A stretch of 64,000 nucleotides of DNA from Tuctoria greenei (Eukaryota > Streptophyta > Magnoliopsida > Poales > Poaceae), in NCBI GenBank assembly GCA_036927565.1, contig JAYESD010000007.1, positions 4,485,644-4,549,643 on the forward strand, read 5' to 3'. Under the pieces are notes generated by a model. That model was not told where the DNA came from and did not search any database. It worked only from the letters and a program-made list of their open reading frames with translations. Below, piece after piece: positions 1 to 11,185 of this stretch. The position numbers and the translations under genes were made by a program. The stretch's first letter is position 1, and each line of letters starts with the position of its first letter.

Positions 1-1226
1 ATAATCTACAAATACGTACAGTGAGTATATATTGTTCACTTTAGAAATTCCTCCTATTGGTTTACGTACGTACGCGTACGTAGACGTAGCTTCGAAGTTG
101 GAACGGAAAGCTGGTCCCTCTTCCTCGATCTTCCTCCTCAGGCAGGCCGTTGGGCATTGGAACTCGAAACCGATCGCTGAAGCTAAGCTACATACTCTTA
201 ACAGGGGCGAGGTCAGGCGAGCACACTTGTCGCCGTGACAAGGCAGAATCGAATCCAGCTCCGAATTAAGTACTTAAACCGAAAGTTATTTTGTTTTCTC
301 AAGAGGGAAAAAAAAGAGGCTCGAATTATTGGCGGCGCGCGCAGGAGGGAGAAGGAAAGCAGCAGCAGGCAAAGATTCGATGGAGGAGAGAGAGAGAGAG
401 AGAGAGCTCGTGGGGGAAGGAAGATGGCGGGAATTCGGCCATATCTGAAAGGCATCCGTCCACTCATCATCGCCTCCTCCGCCTACGACGTCGATTCTTT
501 CACCGAATTTATCCTCAGAGAATCATCCATCTTCCTTCTTCCTCCCGCCCATAAAATCCCGGCCTCCACCGGCGTCTCCTGCCACCGTGGAGCTCCACAT
601 CTCTCTCTCTTTCTCTCTCTTTCTCTCTCTAGGTTGTTCTGCAGTTTGCAGTGTGCATAGCCACCGATCAATCCTCCTCCTCCTCCTCCTCCTCCTCAGC
701 TCTGTTTTAGTTCGCGTCTCCGCGCGACAACAGCAGTTTCTTGGGGTTTCTTGGCGTGGTAATGTTCTTTTCCTTGGCTGCTGGGGTTTTAGATATTCCT
801 TTCCCTGTTTTGGCGGCTTCTTGATGCGTAACACAGACCCATGCATGAAGTTAATAAAGTTTGGCGTTCATCCCTAGCTAGTCGCGATGAGCGAAATATC
901 CCATAGACGTTTAGGTCATCTGATTTGTTTTCGAAAGTACAGAGCCGGGGTTCGTTCAGACATCGTCTCAGGTTTTTGTCTCCTCTGAAATCACACGGTT
1001 TCGAAATCTTTGGTCTGCACAATGTGATCACCGACCATAGCTCAACACAATGTTCTCTTCCCCTCTAAATGAAGCAACAAATAGTTTTGAATGCCGTAGA
1101 GGTGTCTCGTTAATTGCACGCGCAAACATTAGTTTCTCTGTCTCTCCATCTGAAGGCCAGCATCTTTTTACAACTGAATGGGAATTTGAAAATGATGTGA
1201 TTTTAACCACGGCAATTTCAATTGCA
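1..1226 (+). promoter_or_regulatory. Upstream and 5'UTR region of the LSD1-like gene
   Basis: No protein gene is supported here. The stretch carries a pyrimidine/purine-rich plant promoter and leader: a (GA)n run at about 385-406, a (CT)n run with TTT interruptions at 600-631, and a (CTC)n run at about 672-698. CT-rich tracts just downstream of the start site are common in plant 5'UTRs. The leader probably contains at least one intron, because an acceptor-like 'attgcag' ends at 1226, immediately before the first coding exon. The transcription start and leader intron donor cannot be fixed from the sequence. Confidence 0.45.
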
Positions 1227-1229
1227 GGT

Positions 1230-2472
1230 ATGCCTGCTGATCAGTCGTACTGCAACACTTTCACCACCTCGGCCAACCCATCAGGTACACGACCAGAACA
1301 TATCTTTCTTGGAAACAAAAAGAAAAATGTATTCTTCAAAATATCCTCCTAGAAAGAGAGATGCGGTTTCTGACTCAATTCAGTTCAGTTTTGACACCAA
1401 AAGCCATGCATGTTTTCTTCTTGCAGCGCGGGAGATGTCTGAGCTCGTCTGCAACGGTTGCCCGACCATACTCGTCTACAGACGAGGCGTCACCAGTATT
1501 CGCTGCCCCAACTGCAGGACTTCGAACTCAACAAGATCAGGTAATCAAAGGATCTGCAAAGAGCGAGCAGATTGGCATTTTTTTGTAGAGATCGACCTGC
1601 AAATTTTTTTTTGCATTCACACGCAAATTTCATTCCAAGTGACATGGAAGTTATTTGTTCTGGAGGTGCAGGAGCAAACCAGATTGGTCAGGTGCAATGT
1701 GGGCGGTGCCAGACAACTCTAGCGTACCAGCTGGGAGCCTCAACCGTCGAATGCGCGAGATGCCGCCATGTTAATCCCGTCAGGGTACGTGCAAACCAAA
1801 TACCGGCCCCTTCTCGTTGCTGAATTAAACCTGTCACGATTTTTCCAAGTCTCAGTGGTTAGTATAATTTATGGCGTGTAAGATGAAGTATTTGTGTCAA
1901 ATATATCTCATGCATGGGGCCATTAAGAAATCGATATAGCAGAGCAACCACTCTTTTGTGGCATCAACTGGGGCATGTTCTTCCAAAAAAAAAGATCACA
2001 ATTTTGGTGGGCTCAGGTTGTTTCATGGTTTTACGGAATCAGTTCCCCGGTAGGCACGTACCGCAAATGATTGCTTGCTATTCGATCGATGCATCCCCCC
2101 TGCTGAGATTTTTAGCATGAAAATCATCTAGCTAGACCATGCCTATTATGAGGAATGGAAACTGCTGGTTCAAACAGCCTTCAGAACCTTGCGTGATGTC
2201 AGCATGATGACACCGGCTTTACATACAGGCTGAACTTTTATGCATGCTCCTCCTACTTGCAGGATGCTCGGCCCCAGACAGTTCTGGTGGAGAATCCTAA
2301 GACGCTGGATGACAAGGGCAAACTGGTAAGTTTATCTCCAACATTTCCGACCAGAAACTCTTCTGAGTCGGTTATAAATGAACTGTGAAATACGAATGCG
2401 ATATGACCGTCTACGTTTTCCATGATCCAGGTGAGAAACGTCGCTGTTGGTGTTACTTCATGGAAAAGATGA
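1230..2472 (+). CDS. LSD1-type (LOL-like) zinc-finger protein, 5 coding exons, 128 aa
   Basis: Coding exons read as 1230-1284, 1427-1540, 1672-1784, 2263-2325 and 2431-2472; all junctions are GT/AG and the phases agree, giving 128 residues. Two zf-LSD1 fingers are visible: C27/C30/C45/C48 (VCNGCPTILVY... IRCPNC) and C66/C69/C84/C87 (VQCGRCQTTLAY... VECARC). The tail VENPKTLDDKGKLV followed by RNVAVGVTS matches the C-terminal signature I know from grass LSD1-like proteins. Members of this family (LSD1, LOL1, LOL2) act in the nucleus/cytoplasm as scaffolds or transcription co-regulators of programmed cell death and redox signalling; that role is family knowledge, not shown here. Most relatives have three fingers, so this is a short two-finger form. 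The start is the first ATG after the leader acceptor; M22 just before finger 1 is an alternative. No neighbour shares its strand. Confidence 0.85.
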
Positions 2473-3939
2473 CCAAGAGCGTCGTCGTCTTCAATCTTGG
2501 CGCGCGGCTATCTCAGGGGTCTACGATTATGCATGCCCCTGCTGAATACATACGTATGCATGTTTACATATTACCGTGAGTCTGGTGTCAAATCAAGTGT
2601 GTTTTAAAGCTTGATATATAAACAAGTGGTGTAACAGTTGAGAGAAAGATCTGAACTGTAAATAGCGCTGGCCGTGTACGCTAGCCTATGCGCTCTATGC
2701 CAAAAGGAATGGAAAGGAGCGGAGCATTGTGTCCTCACATGGAATTTCATTCTTGCCCTGCTTACTTGGTAGCTTAGACAGGCAGGCAGGCTGAGTCGAC
2801 TCTGCACTTTGCGAATTTCGATTCGATTCTTCAGTTGAAAACTTGAGACGGACAGCTACTTTTTGGGGGGGTAAAAAGGATAGTGATAGTGAAAGCAGCA
2901 GCAGCAGCAGCGGATTCTGTCACCGTGCAGAAAGTGAGAGAGAGAGACCCGATGTCTCTGTTTTGAGCAATGCGCTCGTGATAAGATTTCGAGGAGGATG
3001 CTGGATGATTGGACAAGTGGATAAAGAGAAGGGATCATGCGAAGCTCACCTCCTCGGCTTCGTGGCGTGCTCCCACAGGTGGAATCTCGAGGCGCTCGCA
3101 CCGGAGCATCTCCTCGCCGTCGCCGCCGCTAGCTGACTGACGAGTTCCTCCCATGGAGAATCTCCCCGCCGTCGCGGTCGCGCCGCCGCTGACTGACGCC
3201 CTCCCATGGTGAAGAATCATCTCGCCGTCGCGGTCGCGCCGCCCCTGGGTGACGCCTCCCGTGGAGAATCATCTCCTCGCACGCGGTGCCGAAAGTTCCA
3301 AAAACATAGCCGATCGAACATCGCTTCGGTGGCGTAGCGTGGAGGAGGTGGAGCCCACGCGGTCTTTGGACCAGGTCGGGCTCGTCGGAGGCCGGTGGCC
3401 GGCGCCGCCATGGCAATGGACAGGTGGGATGGTTCCCGTGCCTCCTCATCCTCAGTTGTTGCTTCCAGAGCTAGTACCGGCCAGATGTTGGGTACGTTAC
3501 ATCGAGCTCCATATTAATGTCGACAACTGGCTTGGAATTTAACGGGCAGCGTCACGGGAAGAGAGAGAGGGAGAGGGGTGGTGAGAAGGAGCCCACCTGG
3601 CCACCTCCGTTGAGGCGGTCGATGACGGCGGCGAGCTTGTCCTGGCTCCGAGCGGTGGCCACGGCCCGCTCGTCGTGCTCCCTCAGCGCGCCGCGCAGCA
3701 CCCCCCACGATCGCCACGGACAAAGACTCGCACCGCTCCGGACGACACGCGGCCTGATCGCCCTCACCCGCGGCCTCCGGTGGTCGGTCGGCGGCGGCGG
3801 GGGGAGGTCGGAGCCATCCATTCGTGGTGCTCCCGTCGAGATGGCTGCGGGGGGAGGTCGGAGCCATCCATTCGTGGCGCTCCCGTCGAGATGGCTGAAG
3901 GATGGTGGAGTGGAGCGGACCAGAGAAGCTAAGAAATTC
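2473..3939. other. Gene-free stretch: 3' flank of the zinc-finger gene and GC-rich tandem repeats
   Basis: After the zinc-finger stop codon there is about 600 bp of ordinary flank with a short AGC repeat (about 2896-2911). From about 3040 the DNA turns GC-rich. It contains three diverged copies of a ~65-bp unit (about 3130-3285; core CCCATGG-GAATC...CGCCGTCGCGGTCGCGCCGCC) and two copies of an exact-period 50-bp unit starting at 3801 and 3851. On the minus strand about 3597-3821 reads open and gene-like (see findings) but no gene model could be completed. Confidence 0.4.
3801..3899. repeat. 50-bp tandem duplication, two copies
   Basis: The unit beginning ggggaggtcggagccatcc at 3801 recurs at 3851 with a single visible substitution (gtggtgctc against gtggcgctc). 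It ends about 40 bp from the left terminus of the Mutator-like element. Confidence 0.8.
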
Positions 3940-4638
3940 TTTTAGCATTATTATTTTATTATTTAATATTAGTAGTGTTCGATTTTTTTTCAAAACTAGC
4001 ATTACTGCGTCCCACACTGCATTGGAACCGTCCACAATTTGGTCACCAGGGACACGAGGGAGCCATCCACACTATAGAACAGCAGACCCTCGTCATCCTA
4101 CCGTGGACGGCTGGATTCCCCGCCCCCCCCCCCCCCCCCCCCCCCCCTCTTCTATTCTTGTCATTAATTTAAAATTAGTTAAAGACAAAATTTTAAAATA
4201 TTTTTATAGAAGTAAATGTAATACACTTTGTTGTTATTTTGAAAAAATGACTTATATAATCTTTAGTGTAAGAAGTGAAATGTTATGTGCATTTGAATAA
4301 TGTCTAGGATCACATAGTTCAAATTAAGTAGTTTTGCCTCTACCGTATTCAAATTTCGACAGCTACTTAAAAATACTTCGTAACATATTTGAAAGATATT
4401 GTTATGGAAGTAAAGGTAATGTACATTGTTATGATTGTATGCAATGAGTTGCACAAACTTTCGATACATAGAATGAATTGTTATATTTTTTTTAAATATG
4501 AATTACGAACATAATACAAAAGTGACAGAAATAGATGCATTTCATTAAAAGACTCGGCGATTGCATACATTGCAAAATTCACAAATAAGTGTTGCATATT
4601 TTATGTAGATTTTATTGAGTGCAACAGAGATATTTTCC

Positions 4639-5267
4639 CTACCAGAATGCATCTGGTTCGGCTTCCCTTGCGCGACGTGCTCTTTCACGCATGCGCTCTC
4701 TCTCAGCCTCTCTTGCGTGCCGTGTCATACGTTCCTCCTCTTGACACTTGCGACAATATTCTTCTTCCTCTCGACGGCGCTCTTCTTGACGCTTGCGACA
4801 CCGCTCTTCCTATTCAGCTCTCTCCCTTCTGTCCCCCTCAACTATTTCGTCCCACTCTATTTGGTAGAGGAAGTTACTCATAGCAGATCAATGTGTGCTA
4901 TACACGTACTCGATCTATTCTGTTGTTTGTTCGTGATCGACGTACTGTGCGAACTCGCGAAGAGGTAGTAGAGATTGTGTGATTATAAATGTGTCATTAT
5001 AAATAGTTGAATGAAAATGTAAATATGAAATGGTACGAATCGGGGTTGTAAGTATTTTACCTGAGCTCTACTATTGGGAAAAAATAGACAGGTCCTATGA
5101 GAAGGATCATACTCATAATTATTACACATCTAGAGTATCAAGCCATAAGTGTCCCCCAACCTAAGATCTTTAACAAACCGACAATCAGTGCCGCATAGAC
5201 AAATTGGCGGTTGTAATCCCTGGGGATGTCGACTCTCTCTTTTTGTTTAGTAGCGAGTAAGATCCAT
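4639..5267 (-). pseudogene. MULE accessory gene: GRF-like zinc finger plus charged coiled coil
   Basis: Reading the minus strand from an ATG at 5267, the frame gives a PPICLCG motif, then C...C and a CLFF motif, spaced like a plant GRF-type zinc finger. A donor-like GT follows at about 5060. Further on, about 4880-4639 encodes a strongly charged Arg/Glu segment (repeats such as CRKRQEERRREEEYC) ending at a stop at 4639-4641. In-frame stops interrupt the model near its start, within the finger, and in the charged segment, so it is dead. A TATA-like element (tatataag on the minus strand, about 5352-5360) sits ~90 bp upstream, suggesting its own transcript rather than an extension of the transposase. 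The GRF assignment rests on cysteine spacing read by eye; a non-homologous Cys-rich peptide is the alternative. Confidence 0.4.
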
Positions 5268-5457
5268 CTATGGTAAGATGGTGTATGGAATGAGTGTGAT
5301 GACAGTGTAAGCTGAGTTTGTGAGATGGGATTGTGGTGACGATATGGAGTCGCTCTTATATAGAAGATGGAGACATATAATCGTCCACACTGTGGACGAG
5401 TCGTCCACCTTGTACACGAGTCGTTCACCTTGTACACGGTCGTATTTGATATCCATT

Positions 5458-7730
5458 ATTGACTTCAACAAACCAGCATGGTAGTCATGTATGACACATA
5501 CATTTTCTTGACCTTACACTACATCAACTTTAACCCGATACAGAAATCAATACCAACTGTCAACATTTTCAGTCTCAACAAATGCAAATGCCACAGGTAA
5601 AATTTGATTGTCACCATCAACTCCAATGGTTGTAAGGATTTGACCTTTGTACTTTCCAGTTAGGAAGGTACCATCAATACAAAGAATAGGTCTACATTGT
5701 TGAAATGCATTTACACATTGACCTAACGAAAAGAATGCACAATGAAGAATCAACTTTCTGAGAATCTTATAGTTTGGAACATCCACGATGCCTACAGCAG
5801 TGCCAATATTCCAAATTCTTATGGTATGGAGTAACTTCAGAATATTATTATATGATGCTTCATAAGTACCAAATCTAGCCTCAATAACCTTATGTTTGGC
5901 TTTCCAAGCTTTGGAATAACTTATGGTATACTTAAAATCTTGCTGAATGGTGTTGATAATAGATTTCAATTCAAAAGAAATATTATCAACCACACGAGCA
6001 TACATGTGATTTGCAACAAACTGCGATGACAGAGCAGTATTACATTTCTCAAGATGTTGCAACTCACAAGTGTGATTAACAATAATAGAACACTTTCAAA
6101 GAGAATTCCACTTCTCTGCATATCTGTAAATACGAAATGGACATGTTGTTGATAAACATTTGACATCATAAAGTTTTTTAGTGGGTCCGCAAACCATAAA
6201 TGATCTCTTTAGTGAAAGAAACCAGTATTTAACTGTATCTTTCAATACTTTTTTTATCCTTAAAAAAAGATCTCACTATTACTGCATTGTCATGATCAAG
6301 GTTTAGTAAGACGCTAGACGCTAGGCGGGCGGTGACCCACCGCCTAGAGCCTAGGCGTGATTAGGCGTGCCTAGGTGTTTCTAGGCGTTTTTACTATCTT
6401 TAATATATACATAGTTATCTATGTACATTACAGTAACCAATATATACAATACAGAAATATACATGTATCTTTATTGTCCTGTATTGGTTATATGTGTGTT
6501 CTGGGCTGGTTTTGTTGGCCCACTTCTCTTCTCTATTTTACCAAGCCCACCTCTTTTCTCTATTTTACCAAGCCCACTCAACAGAAGTGCACATGAATTG
6601 ATCTGTCCCGAGCCCCAGACCACATGATTCATCGGTCTGTGCCTGCCCTCACTGTCACTCCTCCGCTCGGCCCCCTCCTCTCCATCGCCGCCAATCGAGC
6701 ACAGTCCCGCCAGTCGTCGATCCGTCCACCAGTCGCAGATCTGGCCGCCCGTCGCCCACCTCCCACCGATTCAGTTGTCGTCCGTTGCGGATCCAGTCGC
6801 CCGCTGCCCCCCTCCTATCGACTCAGCTGCCGTTCGTTGTGGATTCGGCCACCCGCCACTCCCTCCTGTCGATTCGGACGTCGTCCATCATAGATCCGAT
6901 CGCCCGTCGCCCCCTCCCGCTGATTCAGCCGTTCTTCGTCGCGGAATGTCCGCCTATGCCCCAAGGTGAGGCGGAAGGGTTGCGCCTCGCGCCCAGGCGC
7001 GCTGAGGCGGGCGCCTAATGACGCCTTATTGAACATTGGTCATGATAATCTAACAGCAAAGAATATCCTTTAATAACATTTAAACTTTCATAATTTTGAT
7101 TACTCCATTCCGCAGGAACTGGAGGTTCATCCTCATCGTCTGATGAATCATCTTCAGGAATATTATTGTAGTTTATATTATCTTCATTCATCTGTTGAAC
7201 CAAGTGTGGAAGATGCTCTCCTTCATCAGCTTGACCCGTTGCATCACCTACAACAACATCCTCATTTTCTTCTTCACCAGTAGAAACATCCCCATTTTCT
7301 TCTTCATCTACAGTAACATCATCATTTTCTTCTTCCCCATTACCAACATCCTCAAATTCATCTTATGTCTCGGCAACTACCTCCTTCATTTGTATCTTAA
7401 CAACAAGAACCAAAGGCCATTCATATTCAAACGCTTTTGCTACGTAAGTTCGCTAGACAGATGTTCTATTTAGTTCAAGTAATTCTCAAAAAATTGTCTC
7501 TCTTTTACGAGTAACAACTCCGTAAATTTTCAACTCATATACATCATCACTCAATCCAAACACCTTAATCAACCATCTATAAACACCTATAAATATTCTT
7601 TCCGTTGGACTAAGTATTCCCCAATTTATGAAAGGGATTTGTGATAAATCTACTCCAATCGGACTGTAATTTATTCTACATTCTTCTTCATTTCCAAAAA
7701 AAATATATTAAAATCTATTTTATCAGACAT
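5458..7730 (-). pseudogene. MuDR-type transposase pseudogene, split by a hAT insertion
   Basis: The ORF appears to start at an ATG at 7730 (MSDKIDF). It is followed by an acidic N-terminal part with repeated EEENxDV blocks (about 7220-7350) and the segment EDEPPVPAEWSNQ (near 7080-7130). A 742-bp insertion follows (6297-7038). Then comes the MULE transposase core: CGPTKKLYDVKC, the KAWKAKHKVIEARFGTYEAS block, and the catalytic-region signatures CIDGTFLTGKYKGQIL and GVDGDNQILPVAFAFVETEN. After VDSWY the frame meets a stop, and recognisable homology ends near 5458 before the SWIM zinc finger, which is missing. A one-base frameshift in a poly-A tract near 6250 and several stops confirm decay. 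In life such proteins bind TIRs and cut DNA with a DDE nuclease. Confidence 0.8.
6297..7038. mobile_element. Non-autonomous hAT-type element, 742 bp, 8-bp TSD
   Basis: The element is flanked by an exact 8-bp direct repeat gtcatgat (6289-6296 and 7039-7046), the target-duplication length of hAT transposons. Its ends are imperfect inverted repeats: CAAGGTTTAGTAAGACGC at the left, and CAATGTTCAATAAGGCGT as the reverse complement of the right. Subterminal zones are rich in CTAGGCG-type motifs in both orientations, as in many plant hAT derivatives. No transposase is encoded; the inner part is GC-rich filler of unknown origin. Removing it and one TSD brings the two halves of the MULE transposase together, so it arrived after the MULE. 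Confidence 0.85.
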
Positions 7731-8479
7731 TCCTAATGAACAAAAAATATAATTATATCAACAACTATAATAACATATTAAACAAGTACAAATACAGAAA
7801 TAAAATACTATAAAATTACTACAAAATAAAATAAATACACACAAAACTAACTAAATTGCATACTATATTAATGCATTATCTATAAATAAGTACACATAAA
7901 CTATCTAATTATATAACATATATTACATTAATATATAATAACTACAATCGGATTAACAACATAATATAATCATTATATTAACAATATAATAATTATAACA
8001 ATAATAATATAATAACTATAATTCTAATACATACTTAAAATAATACTACTAATAATACCTACTTAAAATAATACTAATACTATCTATTTAATATAATATA
8101 ATAACTATAATTCCAATTAACAATTATACTAAACAAAATTAGGAATACTACTAAATTATTACAACACAAAAATTAAATTAAAAATTTTAAAATTTCAAAA
8201 AAAATATACCTTCTCTTCTCTTCTCTTTTTCTTCTTTTCTTCTTCTCTTATCTTCTCTCCTCTCCTCTACTCTATTTGGTGCCTCTCCTTTAGTGACTAG
8301 AGCGTATGTCGTCTACTTTGTGGATGACAGGCATGTGCCGCCAACACCCCGTGCCGCAACGATCCACTCCTGCGTCCCAATGGTCGTTTCGACTGACATA
8401 GCGGCCACGTGTCGTAATCGTCCACAGTGTGGACGGCTATGCTGCACAGTGGCACCATGGCCTTACAGCCCACACCGTG
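7731..8479. other. AT-rich 5' region of the MULE
   Basis: About 7740-8200 is extremely AT-rich (runs of TATAATAAC-like words) with no ORF. It is followed by a TTCTCTTC-rich tract (8210-8275) and then the inner part of the right terminal region, with repeated CGTCCAC/GTGGACG words. It probably contained the transposase promoter. Confidence 0.4.
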
Positions 8480-8597
8480 GACGGCTCCTATACCACGTGG
8501 CCCCACTGGCTACAGTGTGAATGGCAGAGATACTAGTTTTGCAAAAAAAAAAAAATGGACGCTATTAATATTAAATAATAAAATAATAATGCTAAAA

Positions 8598-9285
8598 AAA
8601 TCAGAAGCGAGCGACACAATGATGGGTCTGGGCCGATAAGGTTTGTTAAGCCTTAACTTGGGCCGTCGTGCCGCTCCTGCTGGACAGAAATACAGAACTC
8701 CCATTAGGCTTTGAGACAGACTATGCAGACAAAGTAAATCTTTTTTTTTTCAAGTTAATTACTTTTTCGTAACCCAATACCCAGCTACATACGCAACGCA
8801 TAACAAAGGGAACTGGCCAGCAAACCAGCTACACTGTAATGCCAATGATCATACACGCTGTAATTTCATCTGGCACGCAGCACTCGTCAATTTACTCACT
8901 CGGACAAATAAATTCTGCTAGACCTTTCCTTCACTTGATCAAAATGCAATAGCTCAAGAGCCACCGAACAGCAACTAAGGCCCAAACTCAACATGGCATC
9001 ATCAATCAGGAACGGGAAACAACCGAAAAACAATAGTCACAACACAAGATAAACCTGAATTATTAGATATAGGTAGATATTAGCATCAAAGAAAGCTCCA
9101 TAACAGGTTCACAGGAAATGTCTTAGTGCAAACTCTTAACATAACTAGAACCATAACAGGCACGCTGAAGGGCAGCTTTCCTAGACAAGCCATTCGACAG
9201 AAGAATGGTGGCAATGCCATGCCAGCTAGATCCGAAGAAACATGCAAACACACCGTCACCACCACCATCATCCATCTCCATCAGC
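8598..9285. other. Intergenic and 3' region of the eL41 gene
   Basis: The sequence is unremarkable and AT-rich, with a T10 run near 8743. It probably holds the eL41 3'UTR and terminator on the minus strand. I see no ORF or RNA gene. Confidence 0.4.
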
Positions 9286-10488
9286 CTACTTGGATCTCTG
9301 CCTCATCTTTCGGCGCTTCCTCTTCAGCCTCCTCATGCGCTTCTTCTTCCACTGAATACCAAATGCGAAAAAAAAAACATCAGGTTGTTGAGCAGTAGCC
9401 TAAAACGAGGCAGTAATATCACAAGCAGTAAAACTAAAAGTTAACAAGCGGTTACACAAGCAGAAACAAGAATAGATAACCCTACCTAGAAGCATAAATC
9501 GAAGACTTCCCCCATGGTTCTACTAGGCATATTTGTATTTTTTGTTTCAATCTAGGTTTAATTAGATGAGGCAACAAATGAAAAAGCAATCTAGGTAATC
9601 CGTTGAGGTAAACATCGAATGGATAAATGATCTTACTGGGGAGGGATATTATGATTCTTCAACTGTTGATGCTATGAAACGGAATTAAGACAGCAAACAC
9701 AGGTCTCTGAAACTATTTTCTATTTAGTACACAATTCATAGCTATCGTTAGAAACAGAACAATGCATATACACAATAAGGTAACTCATCTTGATATATAA
9801 AGCTGACGACATAGATACACCACTACAAAATTACCAGGTTATGAATCATATCCAAAATATACAATTCACTAAACAAGTACAAATCTATCTCGAGTCTATT
9901 TCTTTGACGATAGCATAAAGACATCGATAACGAAACAATTACCAACAACGCACCCTAGTGATAAAAAAACTAGAACAAAAATTCAGTTACAAAGTAAACT
10001 CCAGAGGCAGAAAGACCATCATCCACGGGGCTCATATCAAGTGTATGCGATAATGAAACCTTCGCCGTGGCAGGCAAGAACCCCGCGAGGCGGCGTCGCG
10101 CGCTGCACCAATGCCGCGACGGCTGGGTAGGGGATCAGTGAGGGGCACGGTACGGTATCATGGAGCGCGAGATACCAAGCCCCCACGACCGATCTGCGAA
10201 GCGCCAAGGCGGCACCTCGCGTCCCACTCTACCGATGCCGAGCCCGGCAACAGCTGCCCACACCCGGCTCCGAGACGAAAGGCGCACACGGACGGCGAGA
10301 TCCACCGCATCGGCGAGGTTCTCCCCAAGAGTTACGCCACTCGAGCCTCTCTCTCTCTCTCTGTAATCATAGCCCCAGTACGAGAACGAACCAAGCGAAG
10401 AGGTGCATCGACTGATCTAAGCAGCGCGCTAGATGTCAGCGGGATCGAGGGAGGGAGGGAGGAAGGTGGAATATACCTTGGCCCTCAT
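9286..10488 (-). CDS. RPL41: 60S ribosomal protein eL41 (RPL41), two exons, 25 aa
   Basis: Coding exon 1 is 10477-10488 (ATG AGG GCC AAG, M-R-A-K), followed by a GT donor. Exon 2 is 9286-9351, preceded by a CAG acceptor, and encodes WKKKRMRRLKRKRRKMRQRS followed by K and a stop. Together they give the 25-residue, almost entirely Arg/Lys eL41, one of the smallest eukaryotic proteins. eL41 sits at the ribosomal subunit interface as a single helix. The ~1.1-kb intron, placed after only four codons, is a common layout in plant ribosomal-protein genes. The intron contains a 193-codon + strand ORF (10111-10692) that I regard as chance. The length equals the family length exactly, so the start is certain. 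The gene is easily missed because its exons are shorter than usual ORF cut-offs. Confidence 0.95.
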
Positions 10489-10559
10489 GGTCGCCTCCTA
10501 GCAAGCTCTTCTTCTCGGCGCGGCGGCTGGCAGCTGCGTGACAGGGGAGAGAGTGTGAA

Positions 10560-10740
10560 GCGGAAGAAAAGCGGCAGCTGGTTCTATATATATGTGGGAG
10601 GGGAAGCGAACCCTAGGAGTGGCCTGGTGTACCTTCGAGAACGTGGGCTTTGGGCCTTTAGGGGCTGTGCTTCGAGGAAGCAAACTCAATGAGTGTTTTG
10701 GGCTCATCGTCAATAGTAGTACAGTAGTATATGGCCCAAC
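10560..10740 (-). promoter_or_regulatory. eL41 promoter: TATA, telo-box and site II motifs
   Basis: Upstream of the eL41 start codon lie a TATATATA element (10585-10592, about 97 bp before the ATG), a telo-box half AACCCTAG (10609-10616), and TGGGCY 'site II' words at 10644-10649, 10651-10656 and 10699-10704, plus the reverse form GGCCCA at 10733-10738. Site II plus telo-box is the established signature of plant translation-machinery and cell-proliferation genes, bound by TCP and Pur-alpha/telobox factors. Confidence 0.75.
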
Positions 10741-11185
10741 ACAAGAGAGATTCTTAGAACGAATAAATGGGTCAGGTTTCGTTTAGGATCATATGGTGCA
10801 TTACCAATTCGACACATCCCAGGTCACGTTTTTAAAAAGCAAAAAAGGAAAAAAAATGATCCCTTCAATACTGAGGAAATCAGAGACACATAGCTTCCAT
10901 TTTGCATCGCGATGCGATCCATGTACAGTAATCAAAAAGGTAAAATGGAGATCTTCAAGATGCAAATTAAGATATCATAATTCTTTTCCAGCTTGAACTA
11001 AGAAATAAGTGTTGACAACAGTCATGGTCGAACAAGGGAAAGATGGTGTATGGAACCCAGCAGGTTTCCCTACACCGTGCAGCAGCTTCGTTCTACTATG
11101 ACGTTCTTCTTCCTGGAGTAAGTAAAGGAAAAGAGGGATTTACATATGCCAGTGAACCATACGTCGAGTTTTAAGGCCTTGGCAA
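10741..11185. other. Spacer between the WDR26-like gene end and the eL41 promoter
   Basis: This interval contains the probable WDR26-like 3'UTR on the minus strand and the far eL41 promoter. Nothing else is recognised. Confidence 0.5.

Larger units (their letters stand above)
3940..8597 (-). mobile_element. Decayed Mutator-like element (MULE), ~4.66 kb, two minus-strand genes
   Basis: The outer ends are inverted repeats: 3940 onward (ttttagcattattattttat and following AT-rich bases, then caaaactag) matches the reverse complement of the sequence ending at 8597. Deeper, less perfect similarity (CACACTG...CCGTCCAC) reaches to about 4060 and 8480. Long degenerate TIRs are typical of MULEs. Between them lie a MuDR-family transposase pseudogene and a second small gene, both on the minus strand. 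No matching 9-bp target duplication is visible next to the ends I chose, so the exact termini are uncertain. A hAT-type element has inserted inside. A run of 25 C (4123-4147) lies inside the left terminal region. Confidence 0.75.

Noticed and set aside
4123..4147. Run of 25 C as a possible i-motif/G-quadruplex element
   Set aside because: A homopolymer in a decayed transposon terminus; its length is unreliable in most sequencing and no regulatory context is visible.
10111..10692. 193-codon + strand ORF
   Set aside because: It overlaps the eL41 first exon, intron and promoter on the other strand, is GC-rich, and has no domain.
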